Assembly (NCBI RefSeq): GCF_003233725.1
Contig: NZ_QKQV01000002.1
Span: 124,001 to 188,000, forward strand
From: Mesonia sp. K7
Lineage (GTDB): Bacteria; Bacteroidota; Bacteroidia; Flavobacteriales; Flavobacteriaceae
Direction: 5' to 3'
DNA length: 64,000 nt
How positions within the stretch are numbered: the first letter of the stretch is position 1; every line of letters begins with the position of its first letter. Shown piece by piece: positions 26,476 to 35,237 of this stretch. The notes beneath the pieces were generated by a model. It worked only from the letters and a program-made list of their open reading frames with translations. It was not told the origin of the DNA and made no database searches. The position numbers were made by a program, and so were the translations under genes.

Positions 26476-28893
26476 ATGCAAAAAGAAAAAACCATCAGCC
26501 CAAGCGACTTGTCTTTTGAAGATTTTAAGCAAGAAGTAATCAAAGATTACAAAACTGCAGTCATTAGTAGAGAATGTAGTCTTCTTGGTCGACGTGAAGT
26601 ATTAACCGGAAAAGCCAAATTCGGAATTTTTGGTGACGGAAAAGAAGTACCTCAGTTGGCGATGGCAAAAGCATTTCAGAATGGTGATTTTAGATCAGGT
26701 TATTACCGTGACCAAACTTTTATGATGGCTTTGGGCTTACTTTCTGTGCAAGAGTTTTTTGCCGGTCTTTACGGCAACACCGACTTAGCACAAGAACCAA
26801 TGGCTGCCGGGAGACAAATGGGTGGTCACTTTGGCACACACAGTTTAAACCCTGATGGAAGTTGGAAAAACCTCGCCGAGCAACCCAACTCAAGTGCCGA
26901 TATTTCGCCAACAGCAGGACAAATGCCTCGACTGTTAGGTTTAGCGCAAGCTTCAAAAATTTACCGTCACGTAGACATTGCTGGCGCGGAAAAGTTCTCG
27001 AATAAAGGTAACGAAATTGCCTGGGGAACTATTGGGAATGCGAGTACCAGTGAAGGTTTGTTTTGGGAAACCATAAATGCCGCAGGTGTCATGCAAGTAC
27101 CGATGGTGGTTAGTGTTTGGGACGATGCTTATGGAATTTCAGTTCCTGCAAAATACCAAACTACAAAAGAAAATATTTCGGAAATCTTAAAAGGTTTCCA
27201 ACGTGATGAAGAAAACGATGGTTACGAAATCATCAAAGTGTGTGGCTGGAATTATGCAGAATTGGTAGAAGCCTATCAAAAAGCTAGTGATATTTCGCGT
27301 GAGCAACATGTTCCGGTGCTTATTCACGTTTATGAACTTACACAACCACAAGGTCACTCAACTTCTGGTTCGCACGAGCGTTACAAAAGTGAAGAAAGAT
27401 TGGCTTGGGAAAGAGAATACGACTGTAACCTACAAATGCGCCTATGGATGGTCGAAAATAATATCGCCACCGAAGAAGAACTTAGCGAATTGGAAAAAGA
27501 ATGTAAAAAGATAGTTCGTGAGGGCAAAAAAGCAGCTTGGGAAGCCGTAAACCTAATACCAAAAACAGCTCAAAAAGAAGTAATTTCGTTGTTAGAAAAT
27601 TTGGCGTCCGAAAGTAAAAATGCCAACTTTATCAATACGCTTAAAGCAGAATTAGAGAGCTTATCAACTCCAGAAAAACATCAAGTGTTGAGCGCTGCTA
27701 GAAAAAGTTTGCGTTACGTACGTGAAGAAAGCTTAAGTTCAAAAACAGCGCTCATCAATTGGATTAATACTTTCGTAGAAAAAACACAACCCGATTACAG
27801 CAGTCACTTACACAGCCAAAGCGAATGGGCGGCAGTAAACATTAGCGAAGTAAAACCAACCTACGATGATAATGCCGAAGAAGTAGATGCACGAGTCGTT
27901 TTACGTGATAATTTTGATAAAATTTTCGAAACCAGACCAGAAACCCTCATTTTTGGAGAAGATACTGGAAACATTGGTGATGTGAACCAAGGTCTTGAAG
28001 GCTTACAAGATAAATATGGTGAATTACGTGTCGCTGACGCTGGAATTAGAGAAGCTACCATTCTTGGTCAAGGTATCGGAATGTCGCTTCGTGGTTTACG
28101 TCCGATTGCTGAAATTCAGTATTTAGATTATATTTTATACGCATTGCAAATCATTAGTGATGATTTAGCATGTACACATTACCGTACCAAAGGAATGCAA
28201 AAAAACCCACTGATTGTACGTACTAGAGGACATCGTCTAGAAGGAATTTGGCATAGTGGTTCGCCCATGGGCGGAATTATCAATTTGGTAAGAGGAATGC
28301 ATGTACTTGTACCTCGCAACATGACCAAGGCCGCAGGTTTTTACAATACTTTGTTAGAAAGTGACGAACCAGGTTTGATTGTAGAGTGCCTTAATGGTTA
28401 CCGTCTAAAAGAGAAAATGCCTAGTAATTTAGGTGAATTCAGAACTCCTGTCGGTGTGGTTGAAACCATTAAAGAAGGTGAAGACATAACCTTGGTTTCT
28501 TATGGCTCTACCCTACGATTGGTAGAACAAGCCGCCAAAGAATTGCTGGAAGTAGGTATTAATGCTGAAATTATTGATATACAGTCGCTATTACCATTCG
28601 ACTTAAATCATGATATCGTAAAAAGTGTAGCTAAAACCAATCGTCTATTGGTGATCGATGAAGATGTTCCTGGAGGTGCTTCTTCTTATATTCTACAAAA
28701 AGTAGTAGAAGAGCAACAAGCCTATAAACATTTAGACAGTCAGCCGCAAACTTTAACGGCTAAAGCACACAGACCAGCTTACGGAACCGACGGAGATTAT
28801 TTTTCAAAACCATCAGTAGATGATATTTTTGAAACAGTGTATGCAATTTTTAACGAAGTAAATCCACAGCGGTTTCCTACTTTAAAGAATTAA
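26476..28893 (+). CDS. 2-oxoacid dehydrogenase E1, alpha and beta fused
   Basis: Thiamine-diphosphate enzyme of 805 residues: E1-alpha-like half (about 1-400), linker, and E1-beta-like half (about 465-800). It would decarboxylate a 2-oxoacid and acylate a lipoyl E2; branched-chain 2-oxoacids or pyruvate are the likely substrates. The beta half has GEDTGNIGDVNQG and the catalytic Glu in VADAGIREATILGQGIGM. In the alpha half the GDG...NN cofactor motif reads GNASTSEG (N188) and WDDAYGIS (D217), with the usual 29-residue spacing but Asp and Asn exchanged. No E2 or E3 gene is nearby. A strong terminator follows. Confidence 0.88.
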   Translation: MQKEKTISPSDLSFEDFKQEVIKDYKTAVISRECSLLGRREVLTGKAKFGIFGDGKEVPQLAMAKAFQNGDFRSGYYRDQTFMMALGLLSVQEFFAGLYGNTDLAQEPMAAGRQMGGHFGTHSLNPDGSWKNLAEQPNSSADISPTAGQMPRLLGLAQASKIYRHVDIAGAEKFSNKGNEIAWGTIGNASTSEGLFWETINAAGVMQVPMVVSVWDDAYGISVPAKYQTTKENISEILKGFQRDEENDGYEIIKVCGWNYAELVEAYQKASDISREQHVPVLIHVYELTQPQGHSTSGSHERYKSEERLAWEREYDCNLQMRLWMVENNIATEEELSELEKECKKIVREGKKAAWEAVNLIPKTAQKEVISLLENLASESKNANFINTLKAELESLSTPEKHQVLSAARKSLRYVREESLSSKTALINWINTFVEKTQPDYSSHLHSQSEWAAVNISEVKPTYDDNAEEVDARVVLRDNFDKIFETRPETLIFGEDTGNIGDVNQGLEGLQDKYGELRVADAGIREATILGQGIGMSLRGLRPIAEIQYLDYILYALQIISDDLACTHYRTKGMQKNPLIVRTRGHRLEGIWHSGSPMGGIINLVRGMHVLVPRNMTKAAGFYNTLLESDEPGLIVECLNGYRLKEKMPSNLGEFRTPVGVVETIKEGEDITLVSYGSTLRLVEQAAKELLEVGINAEIIDIQSLLPFDLNHDIVKSVAKTNRLLVIDEDVPGGASSYILQKVVEEQQAYKHLDSQPQTLTAKAHRPAYGTDGDYFSKPSVDDIFETVYAIFNEVNPQRFPTLKN

Positions 28894-28916
28894 ATATTTC
28901 GATAGAAAGATTTTAT

Positions 28917-28947
28917 AAAAATACCCTTTATTGGGTATTTTTTTTTT
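28917..28947 (+). terminator. terminator after the E1 gene
   Basis: AAAAATACCC, a 6-nt loop, GGGTATTTTT and a T tract: a perfect 10-bp stem. Nearly identical to the hairpin at 30486, so the peptide/oxygenase unit is bracketed by twins. Confidence 0.92.
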
Positions 28948-28999
28948 GCCTTTTTAGGATTAGTTTTATTGTAAACTATTTAATCATAAAATCATTATT

Positions 29000-29203
29000 A
29001 TGAAAACACTGAAAAAAAGTCAAATCAAATCGAAAAAGATTAATGTAAATTCTTCAACCATTGCAAAAGGAGTTGGAGCAATTGCTTTAGTAGCTGCAAT
29101 GGGTGCTTGTACACCTTGTGATAGTGACACTACTCGTTACGGTGATCCTGCAAGAGCTAGCGGAAGTGACTATGATGTTACTCGTTACGGTGATAGTTGT
29201 TAA
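29000..29203 (+). CDS. 67-residue peptide with TRYGD repeats, candidate modified-peptide precursor
   Basis: The N-terminal 23 residues are basic and leader-like (MKTLKKSQIKSKKINVNSST), resembling leaders of Bacteroidota modified peptides. A short hydrophobic run follows (GVGAIALVAAMGA), then CTPC and a hydrophilic tail with two copies of TRYGD (residues 45-49 and 61-65) in the contexts DTTRYGDP and DVTRYGDS, ending in Cys67. The 12-nt gap to the JmjC-type oxygenase implies co-expression. Two readings: (a) precursor whose repeated Arg/Tyr/Asp core is hydroxylated by the oxygenase; (b) lipoprotein, since MGAC could serve as a loose lipobox at Cys37. The hydrophobic run is short for a signal peptide. 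No family is recognised. Confidence 0.72.
   Translation: MKTLKKSQIKSKKINVNSSTIAKGVGAIALVAAMGACTPCDSDTTRYGDPARASGSDYDVTRYGDSC
29131..29194 (+). repeat. two 16-bp direct repeats coding for TRYGD
   Basis: TACTCGTTACGGTGAT occurs at 29131-29146 and, identically, at 29179-29194, a 48-bp (16-codon) period. Identity at third codon positions suggests recent duplication or gene conversion of the core unit. Confidence 0.85.
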
Positions 29204-29215
29204 ACTTAGAACAAC

Positions 29216-30448
29216 ATGAAATTTTCTGAGAAAAATACAGATTGGTTATTGCACCCTATTACCAAAGAAGATTTTATTGATAATTACCTCGAAAAAAAAT
29301 ACTTGCACATCTCTAATGACTCTAGAGGGAGAGAATACTATAGTTCTTTACTCAGTAGAGGTAAATTAGATTTATTTTTAAATGAGCAGTCAGTAAAATA
29401 TCCTAACATTAAATTAGTTGGAGTGGATGATGATTTCAAACATTCTGATTACACTGATAATGAGGGTAACATCCAAGTGTCGAAACTATACAAGTATTAC
29501 AGCGAAGGTGCTACCATTAATGTAAATGGCTTGCACCAATACCTACTTGATCTTAAAGAGTTGTGCCAATCTCTTACTAAAGAGACCTCGCACAAATACC
29601 AAACTAATATTTACTGTACACCTAAAAATTCGCAAGGTTTTATCACCCATTACGATTCTCATGACGTAATTGTTTTACAAGTTCATGGAACCAAAGAATG
29701 GGAAATTTATGATGATCCTGTAAAATTACCTTTAAAAGGAATTGAAGAATTTGAGAAAGGGATGCAACTTAATCCTACACTCAAAAAGACACTTACCTTA
29801 AAAGAAGGTGAACTATTATATATTCCTAGGGGTGTGATGCATAATGCAAGAACAAAAGATGAGTCTTCTATACACATCACTTTAGGTCTTATTGGTACCA
29901 CATACTACAACTTTATGGTTTCTATTATCAAAGACAAACTTATAAATGTAGAAGGATCGAGAAAGTATTTGCCTTTTGGCTTTTTAAATCATGAAGACCT
30001 TAAAAAGGAAATGGAAGAAAAGTTAAATGAAATATTAGAAGTGTTAGCCACAGAAGATATCAATATTAATCGGGACATTGAAAGAGTCAAAGCAGATCGC
30101 ATTAAAAATCAATCTAATCTTGTTCTCAACCAACTAGAGCTTATCGACAATATGCTAGAAGAAAAGCTCGATATAGAAAAATCAGTATTTAGGCTCAAAC
30201 AAAATATCATTACTTCAGCTAAAATTATTGGCGAAGAATATATTCTGTCAGCAAATGGTCAAGAGCATAAATTTCCAGATTATATCAAACCTTGTTTTGA
30301 TATTATTTTAAATGCAAAAGCTTTTTCGCAAGAACATTTAAAAGAATATTTAGACGAAGAAGGTATATCGGTTCTCTTCGAATATTTAATATGTGAAGGT
30401 CTTGTGGAAATCACCGATACAAAAAAATCACTCTTAAAAGTTGGATAG
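29216..30448 (+). CDS. JmjC/cupin-4-type 2-oxoglutarate and iron dependent oxygenase
   Basis: Protein of 410 residues related to the ribosomal oxygenase group (bacterial YcfD, an arginyl hydroxylase; human MINA53 and NO66, histidyl hydroxylases). The iron triad is complete: H145 and D147 in GFITHYDSHDVIVLQVHGTK and H209 in LYIPRGVMHNA, followed by SIHITLG. NIYCTP at 131-136 matches the family's strand before the first ligand. An all-helical segment (about 255-335) and a winged-helix-like C-terminus (about 345-408) follow, similar in layout to the dimerisation and winged-helix parts of ROX enzymes. Its gene lies 12 nt after the TRYGD peptide and ends before a terminator, so the peptide is its likely substrate. 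Confidence 0.85.
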   Translation: MKFSEKNTDWLLHPITKEDFIDNYLEKKYLHISNDSRGREYYSSLLSRGKLDLFLNEQSVKYPNIKLVGVDDDFKHSDYTDNEGNIQVSKLYKYYSEGATINVNGLHQYLLDLKELCQSLTKETSHKYQTNIYCTPKNSQGFITHYDSHDVIVLQVHGTKEWEIYDDPVKLPLKGIEEFEKGMQLNPTLKKTLTLKEGELLYIPRGVMHNARTKDESSIHITLGLIGTTYYNFMVSIIKDKLINVEGSRKYLPFGFLNHEDLKKEMEEKLNEILEVLATEDININRDIERVKADRIKNQSNLVLNQLELIDNMLEEKLDIEKSVFRLKQNIITSAKIIGEEYILSANGQEHKFPDYIKPCFDIILNAKAFSQEHLKEYLDEEGISVLFEYLICEGLVEITDTKKSLLKVG

Positions 30449-30485
30449 CACCACTTAAACATAAGATTATCAGTAAATTAAATAT

Positions 30486-30514
30486 AAAAATACCCAGTAC
30501 TGGGTATTTTTTTT
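30486..30514 (+). terminator. terminator of the peptide/oxygenase unit
   Basis: A perfect 26-bp palindrome, AAAAATACCCAGT with its complement, followed by a T tract. It shares its 10-bp stem AAAAATACCC/GGGTATTTTT with the hairpin at 28917. Confidence 0.92.
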
Positions 30515-30569
30515 GTTTGTAGGTTAACCTAATTTTATAAAAACTAAAAAATCTATAAATCTTGTCATT

Positions 30570-30998
30570 ATGAAAACAAATGAAAATAGAATTTTATTAT
30601 TTCTCTTTTTATTGTTATGTGTTGTCTTTATGAGTCCATATACTCATATGGTAAAGGCGGAAGAAAATGGAATTTCTTCCTACGAAAACATACAATCAGA
30701 TTGGAGCGAATGGAAAACTACCTCCTGCTTTAAATATTTAAATTATCGTGTAAAAAAGGGAGAAACAGCAAAAAAATGGTATATCGAGTTTAAAAACAAT
30801 TACAACCAAAACATATCGATGTCTGTAACCATAAAAAACGGCTTTGGTGGTGATCGCTCGACAATCAAATCAGGGGAAACTAAAAAATCATATTATTTTA
30901 CAGATGTAGAATATGCATCAAGAATAGATTTTGTCGTCGATAAAGTAAAATTTAATGACACCAGTTGGAGCGGTCCCTACGCCGAATGCGATTATTAG
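30570..30998 (+). CDS. small secreted protein of unknown function
   Basis: Protein of 142 residues with a signal peptide (about 1-30, hydrophobic LLFLFLLLCVVFM, likely cleavage after VKA) and a mature domain of about 112 residues that looks all-beta: WYIEFKNNYNQNISMSVTIK, FVVDKVKFNDTSW. Two cysteines (C53 and C140) could form a disulfide joining the ends of the domain. I recognise no family. It lies downstream of the peptide/oxygenase pair behind a terminator, so it has its own promoter. Its leader region copies that of the TRYGD gene in layout: same terminator stem, 53-56 nt to the start, and ATTATGAAAAC at the start. A functional link is possible but not shown. Confidence 0.75.
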   Translation: MKTNENRILLFLFLLLCVVFMSPYTHMVKAEENGISSYENIQSDWSEWKTTSCFKYLNYRVKKGETAKKWYIEFKNNYNQNISMSVTIKNGFGGDRSTIKSGETKKSYYFTDVEYASRIDFVVDKVKFNDTSWSGPYAECDY

Positions 30999-31030
30999 CT
31001 TTTAAAATTTTTTATTTGAGTTAGCCGAAG

Positions 31031-31055
31031 AGTGCCATTTGTAAGGCACTTTTTT
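31031..31055 (+). terminator. terminator after the small secreted protein
   Basis: AGTGCC, an 8-nt loop, GGCACT and a T tract. Confidence 0.8.
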
Positions 31056-31144
31056 AATGCTGAGCCCTTTAAAATCAACAAATTTGGAAAAGTCATTTTT
31101 TTTTCGTATAATGACTTGTTAAATTCAATACGATAAATAGATAC

Positions 31145-32011
31145 ATGAGACAGCTTAAAATCACGAAACAGGTCACCAACAGAGAATCAAAATCTTTAGA
31201 TAAATATTTACAGGACATTAGCAAAGTTGACCTCATCACCGCCGAAGAAGAAGTAGAGTTAGCACAGCGCATTAGAGCTGGAGATCAAAGAGCTTTAGAA
31301 AAGTTGACCAATGCCAATTTGAGGTTTGTGGTTTCAGTCGCTAAACAATATCAAAATCAAGGACTTACCCTACCCGATTTAATAAACGAAGGAAATGTTG
31401 GTCTTGTAAAAGCTGCCAAACGTTTTGACGAAACTAGAGGTTTTAAATTTATTTCTTATGCTGTTTGGTGGATTCGACAATCTATATTGCAAGCCCTTGC
31501 TGAGCAATCTAGAGTTGTTCGCTTACCGCTGAATAAAATTGGAGTGATTAATAAAATCAACAAAACCTTTTCGCACCTAGAGCAAAGTCTACAGCGACCG
31601 CCATCTGCAGAGGAAATCGCTAAAGAACTTGATATGGCTGTAAGCCAAGTAAAAGCAGCAATGAAAAACTCAGGAAGACACCTTTCTATGGATGCTCCTT
31701 TTAAGGAAGGGGAAAATGACTCAAATCTTTACGACGTGTTAAGCTCTGGTGAATCTCCAAATCCTGATGATAGCTTGATGTTAGATTCCCTCAGCATTGA
31801 GTTAAATCGTGCATTAGATACACTTTCTACACGTGAGGCCGATGTTATTCGTTTAAACTATGGCATCGGAAACCAACCTGCAATGACTTTACAGGAAATT
31901 GGAGACACTTTTGATTTAAGTCGAGAAAGAGTGCGTCAAATAAGAGAAAAAGGGATTAGACGTTTAAAACATCAATCCAAAAATAAGATTTTAAAAAAAT
32001 ATTTAGGATAA
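31145..32011 (+). CDS. rpoD: primary RNA polymerase sigma factor, Bacteroidota type
   Basis: Sigma-70 of 288 residues with regions 1.2 ([20 protein letters not shown]), 2 ([20 protein letters not shown], then [20 protein letters not shown]), 3 and 4 ([16 protein letters not shown], then [18 protein letters not shown]). It lacks region 1.1 and the non-conserved insert of E. coli RpoD, as expected for the housekeeping sigma of this phylum, which reads TTTG/TAnnTTTG promoters such as those listed here. It is monocistronic, with a strong terminator 4 nt after the stop. Confidence 0.95.
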   Translation: MRQLKITKQVTNRESKSLDKYLQDISKVDLITAEEEVELAQRIRAGDQRALEKLTNANLRFVVSVAKQYQNQGLTLPDLINEGNVGLVKAAKRFDETRGFKFISYAVWWIRQSILQALAEQSRVVRLPLNKIGVINKINKTFSHLEQSLQRPPSAEEIAKELDMAVSQVKAAMKNSGRHLSMDAPFKEGENDSNLYDVLSSGESPNPDDSLMLDSLSIELNRALDTLSTREADVIRLNYGIGNQPAMTLQEIGDTFDLSRERVRQIREKGIRRLKHQSKNKILKKYLG

Positions 32012-32013
32012 AT

Positions 32014-32040
32014 AAAAAAGCGACTAAAAGTCGCTTTTTC
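32014..32040. terminator. bidirectional terminator, rpoD / SDR
   Basis: AAAAAGCGACT, AAA loop, AGTCGCTTTTT: perfect 11-bp stem between two converging genes, with A and T tracts on the two sides. Confidence 0.92.
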
Positions 32041-32044
32041 TTTT

Positions 32045-32776
32045 TTAATGCTGTCGAGGCATCGAAGGTCTTATTTCTATCTTGCTTGGCAGACTTCGCT
32101 TGTTCATCTTAAATATATCTACAACCAATTCTCCTAAATCTTCTTTTTGAATTTTCCATGCTTCATTTTCTTCCTTCAAATTAGGATCATTACCATTAAA
32201 GTGAGTCGAAACCGAACCAGGCATAATGGTTGAGACACTCACACCATCATTTCTTACATCAAGCATCATGGCTTGCGTAAAACCGGTTAGACCAAATTTA
32301 CTTGCATTATAAGCGGTACCTCCCGCAAAAAAATTAGTGCCCGCTAAACTGGAAATACTGATAAAATAGCCTTTCGTTTTTTTAAGTTCCTCAATAGTCG
32401 CTTTAGCTGTGTAAAAAACACCTGTTAAATTAGTGTCAATCGTTTCTTGCCATTCGCTTTCGGAAATTGAATAAATACTATTAAAATGCCCTAAGCCTGC
32501 ATTAGCAATCACATAATCGATACTTCCGAATTTCTCAATTATCTTTTTTACGGCTTCAGTTTGATCTATCAAAAGTCGAACATCTGCTTTCAACGGAAGT
32601 ACTTTCTTTTTTCCGTATTTTTCTGCCAATTGATTGGCTGCATCTTCGGCAGATTTAAGTTGCCTACTCGTAAGTGCTACATTTACACCCTCTTTTAATA
32701 AAGCTTCGGCAATTCCGTAACCAATTCCCTTACTTCCTCCTGTAATTAATGCTGTTTTGTTATGTAGTTTATTCAT
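32045..32776 (-). CDS. short-chain dehydrogenase/reductase
   Basis: NAD(P)-binding oxidoreductase of 243 residues. TGGSKGIGYGIAEAL is the classical dinucleotide loop, with an Arg after beta-2 (TSRQ) that favours NADPH; NAG occurs in VIANAGLG; and the catalytic set is Ser in SISSLAG with Tyr and Lys in GGTAYNASKFG. The family is close to 3-oxoacyl-ACP reductases, but the gene stands alone and substrate cannot be inferred. It converges on rpoD, and the terminator at 32014 serves both. Confidence 0.9.
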   Translation of the reverse strand: MNKLHNKTALITGGSKGIGYGIAEALLKEGVNVALTSRQLKSAEDAANQLAEKYGKKKVLPLKADVRLLIDQTEAVKKIIEKFGSIDYVIANAGLGHFNSIYSISESEWQETIDTNLTGVFYTAKATIEELKKTKGYFISISSLAGTNFFAGGTAYNASKFGLTGFTQAMMLDVRNDGVSVSTIMPGSVSTHFNGNDPNLKEENEAWKIQKEDLGELVVDIFKMNKRSLPSKIEIRPSMPRQH

Positions 32777-32924
32777 CTGAAATGTCTTTATTTTACTTAA
32801 AATTAAAAAACATTTCGCTTTCTGTACGTATAGAAAACTTTAAAAAAATCATAAAAAACTTAAAACTTTAGGGCTAAGCTATTTTCTTTTAGATTTTTGT
32901 AGACAGAAAACTCAAAATTTCTCT

Positions 32925-35237
32925 ATGGATAAGAAAAAGGTCATTAAATGGTTAAAGCGATTTACCATAGCAATAGGTGTAATTTTTGCCCTATTTATGC
33001 TTTTTTATGCTAGTATTTATTTTGGCCTTTTCGGAAAAATACCTACCAAAGAAAGTTTAGCCAATCTTAAGCAAAGCCAAGCGACACAAGTATTAGATAA
33101 AAATAGTGACCTAATCGGTAAGTTTTACATACTTGATAGACAATCAATAACTTACAATCAATTCCCTAAACATTTACTTGATGCGCTGATTGCGACTGAA
33201 GATGCTCGTTTTTATGAACATGATGGTATCGACAATAAGAGTTTATTACGTGTTTTCTTTAAAACTATTCTGATGTCTGACAAGTCTTCTGGTGGCGGAA
33301 GCACGATTACTTTACAATTGGCCAAAAACCTTTATGGAAGAAAAGATTATGGCTTTATGAGTATAGTCGTCAATAAAATCCGTGAAAGCATTGTTGCTAA
33401 ACGTATTGAAGAAATCTACCCTAAGCAAGATATCTTGACACTTTACCTCAATACAGTCCCTTTTCCGGACAACACCTACGGAATTGAAAGTGCCGCTAGA
33501 AAATTTTTTAATACTTCTACGCAAAAATTGAGCATTGCCGAAGCTGCAACGCTTGTAGGTTCGCTCAAAGCAAACCACAGTTACAATCCTAGACTTTATC
33601 CAGAACGATCACAATTACGTCGAGATGTGGTTTTGCAACAAATGGTGGCTTATGGTTATCTAGATAGCGAAACTGCTAACAAAATAATGCAGCAAAAGTT
33701 AGCACTCGATTATCAGTATTATGCGCCAAATCAGGGTTTAGCACCTTATTTTAGAACAGAAGTCAAAAAACAACTTGACAGCATTCTCAAAAATAAAGCT
33801 TTCGCGAAAGCAAACGGAGAGCCTTACAATATTTATCACGACGGACTTAAAGTTTATACAACACTCGATAACACCTTACAGCGTTATGCAGAAGCTGCGA
33901 TGCAATTGCATATGACAAAATTGCAAGCACAATACGAGAAATCCTATGGTAGCAACTATCCGTGGAAAAAGAATAACCCAATTATCAAAAGAGCGGTAAC
34001 ACGGTTACCTATTTACCAGAAACTCAAAAAACAAGGTTTAACCGAAAAGCAAATTCTAGATAGCTTATCAGAGAAAAAGGAAATAGAACTTTTCTCATGG
34101 AGCGAAAATACAATTGCAGAAATGTCGACCATCGATAGTTTAGCCTATTACAGCAAATTTTTAAATGCTGGTTTTATAGCTATTGAGCCTACAACTGGTG
34201 CGATTAGAGCATATGTTGGCGGAATTGACTATGTTTTTTTTAAATACGATCATCTTTCGTTGAGTAAACGCCAAGTAGGTTCTACCTTCAAACCTATTGT
34301 TTACACAGCGGCTTTAGAAAATGGCATGGATCCTTGCTCCTATTTTTCTGTAGGCGAAGTCACTTACACCGATGTTGACAACTGGACGCCTAAAAATGCT
34401 GGCGGACTGAACGATCCTAACACCAATTATAATTTAGAGAAGGCCTTGAGTCATTCCGTCAATACAATTGCGGTAAAGGTTTTATACGAAACAGGAATCG
34501 ACAATGTGGTGAAACAAGCAGAAAAAATGGGTATCGACAGCAAAGTTGAAAAAGTGCCTTCAATTGCTTTAGGTTCGTCCAACCTTCGCGCTATCGATTT
34601 AGCGAAAGCTTATACTACTTATGTAAATGAAGGGAAGCCTTCTACTCCACTCTTTATCACTAAAATTGAAGACAAATTTGGGAATACGATTGCTTCTTAC
34701 GAAGATTTATACGGTAAGCAAAAAACTGTTGATGAGGCTATTACCGAAGAAAACCGACAAATCATGTTAGAATTTATGAAAGCTACTGTAAATGATGGAA
34801 CCGCTAAAAGATTACGTAGCAGTTACCATTTTACAAACGATATTGCCGGAAAAACAGGAACTACACAAGACAACAAAGATGGTTGGTTTATAGGTATTTT
34901 ACCCGAATTGGTAACGGTTACTTGGGTTGGTAACGACAATCAAGAAATTGGTTTTAAAACTACAGCTATGGGTCAAGGAGCTAATTCTGCTTTGCCTATT
35001 TTTGCCAATTTCTTGGAAAAAGTAAACAACGACAGTGATTACAGTCAGCTTACCCAAGCAAAATTTGAGGAACCCAGTGAAGAAGTCAAAGAAATTTTAA
35101 CCTGCGCCTCTGAGAAAGAAGACGGCTTCTTCAAGCGTCTCTTTGGCAAAAAGAATAAAGAAAAAGAATTCCACGAAAGTGAAAACAAGAAAAAGAAAAA
35201 AGGTATTTTTTCTTGGCTTAAGAAAAAGAAAGATTAG
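32925..35237 (+). CDS. class A penicillin-binding protein (transglycosylase/transpeptidase)
   Basis: Bifunctional peptidoglycan synthase of 770 residues. One N-terminal membrane helix (about 12-32) is followed by a GT51 domain with EDARFYEHDGID (catalytic Glu) and GGGSTITLQLAKNLY. The transpeptidase domain has the nucleophile in GSTFKPIVYT, SVN in LSHSVNTIAVK and KTGTTQD. The tail is very lysine-rich (last 40 residues), presumably periplasmic and able to bind acidic polymers. Its 3' end overlaps the convergent gene by 4 nt, with no room for a separate terminator. Confidence 0.94.
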   Translation: MDKKKVIKWLKRFTIAIGVIFALFMLFYASIYFGLFGKIPTKESLANLKQSQATQVLDKNSDLIGKFYILDRQSITYNQFPKHLLDALIATEDARFYEHDGIDNKSLLRVFFKTILMSDKSSGGGSTITLQLAKNLYGRKDYGFMSIVVNKIRESIVAKRIEEIYPKQDILTLYLNTVPFPDNTYGIESAARKFFNTSTQKLSIAEAATLVGSLKANHSYNPRLYPERSQLRRDVVLQQMVAYGYLDSETANKIMQQKLALDYQYYAPNQGLAPYFRTEVKKQLDSILKNKAFAKANGEPYNIYHDGLKVYTTLDNTLQRYAEAAMQLHMTKLQAQYEKSYGSNYPWKKNNPIIKRAVTRLPIYQKLKKQGLTEKQILDSLSEKKEIELFSWSENTIAEMSTIDSLAYYSKFLNAGFIAIEPTTGAIRAYVGGIDYVFFKYDHLSLSKRQVGSTFKPIVYTAALENGMDPCSYFSVGEVTYTDVDNWTPKNAGGLNDPNTNYNLEKALSHSVNTIAVKVLYETGIDNVVKQAEKMGIDSKVEKVPSIALGSSNLRAIDLAKAYTTYVNEGKPSTPLFITKIEDKFGNTIASYEDLYGKQKTVDEAITEENRQIMLEFMKATVNDGTAKRLRSSYHFTNDIAGKTGTTQDNKDGWFIGILPELVTVTWVGNDNQEIGFKTTAMGQGANSALPIFANFLEKVNNDSDYSQLTQAKFEEPSEEVKEILTCASEKEDGFFKRLFGKKNKEKEFHESENKKKKKGIFSWLKKKKD

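Noticed and set aside
32045-32776. SDR gene as the reductase step of capnine synthesis
   Set aside because: It is about 17 kb from the candidate sulfonolipid pair and has only generic SDR motifs; nothing in the sequence ties it to that pathway.
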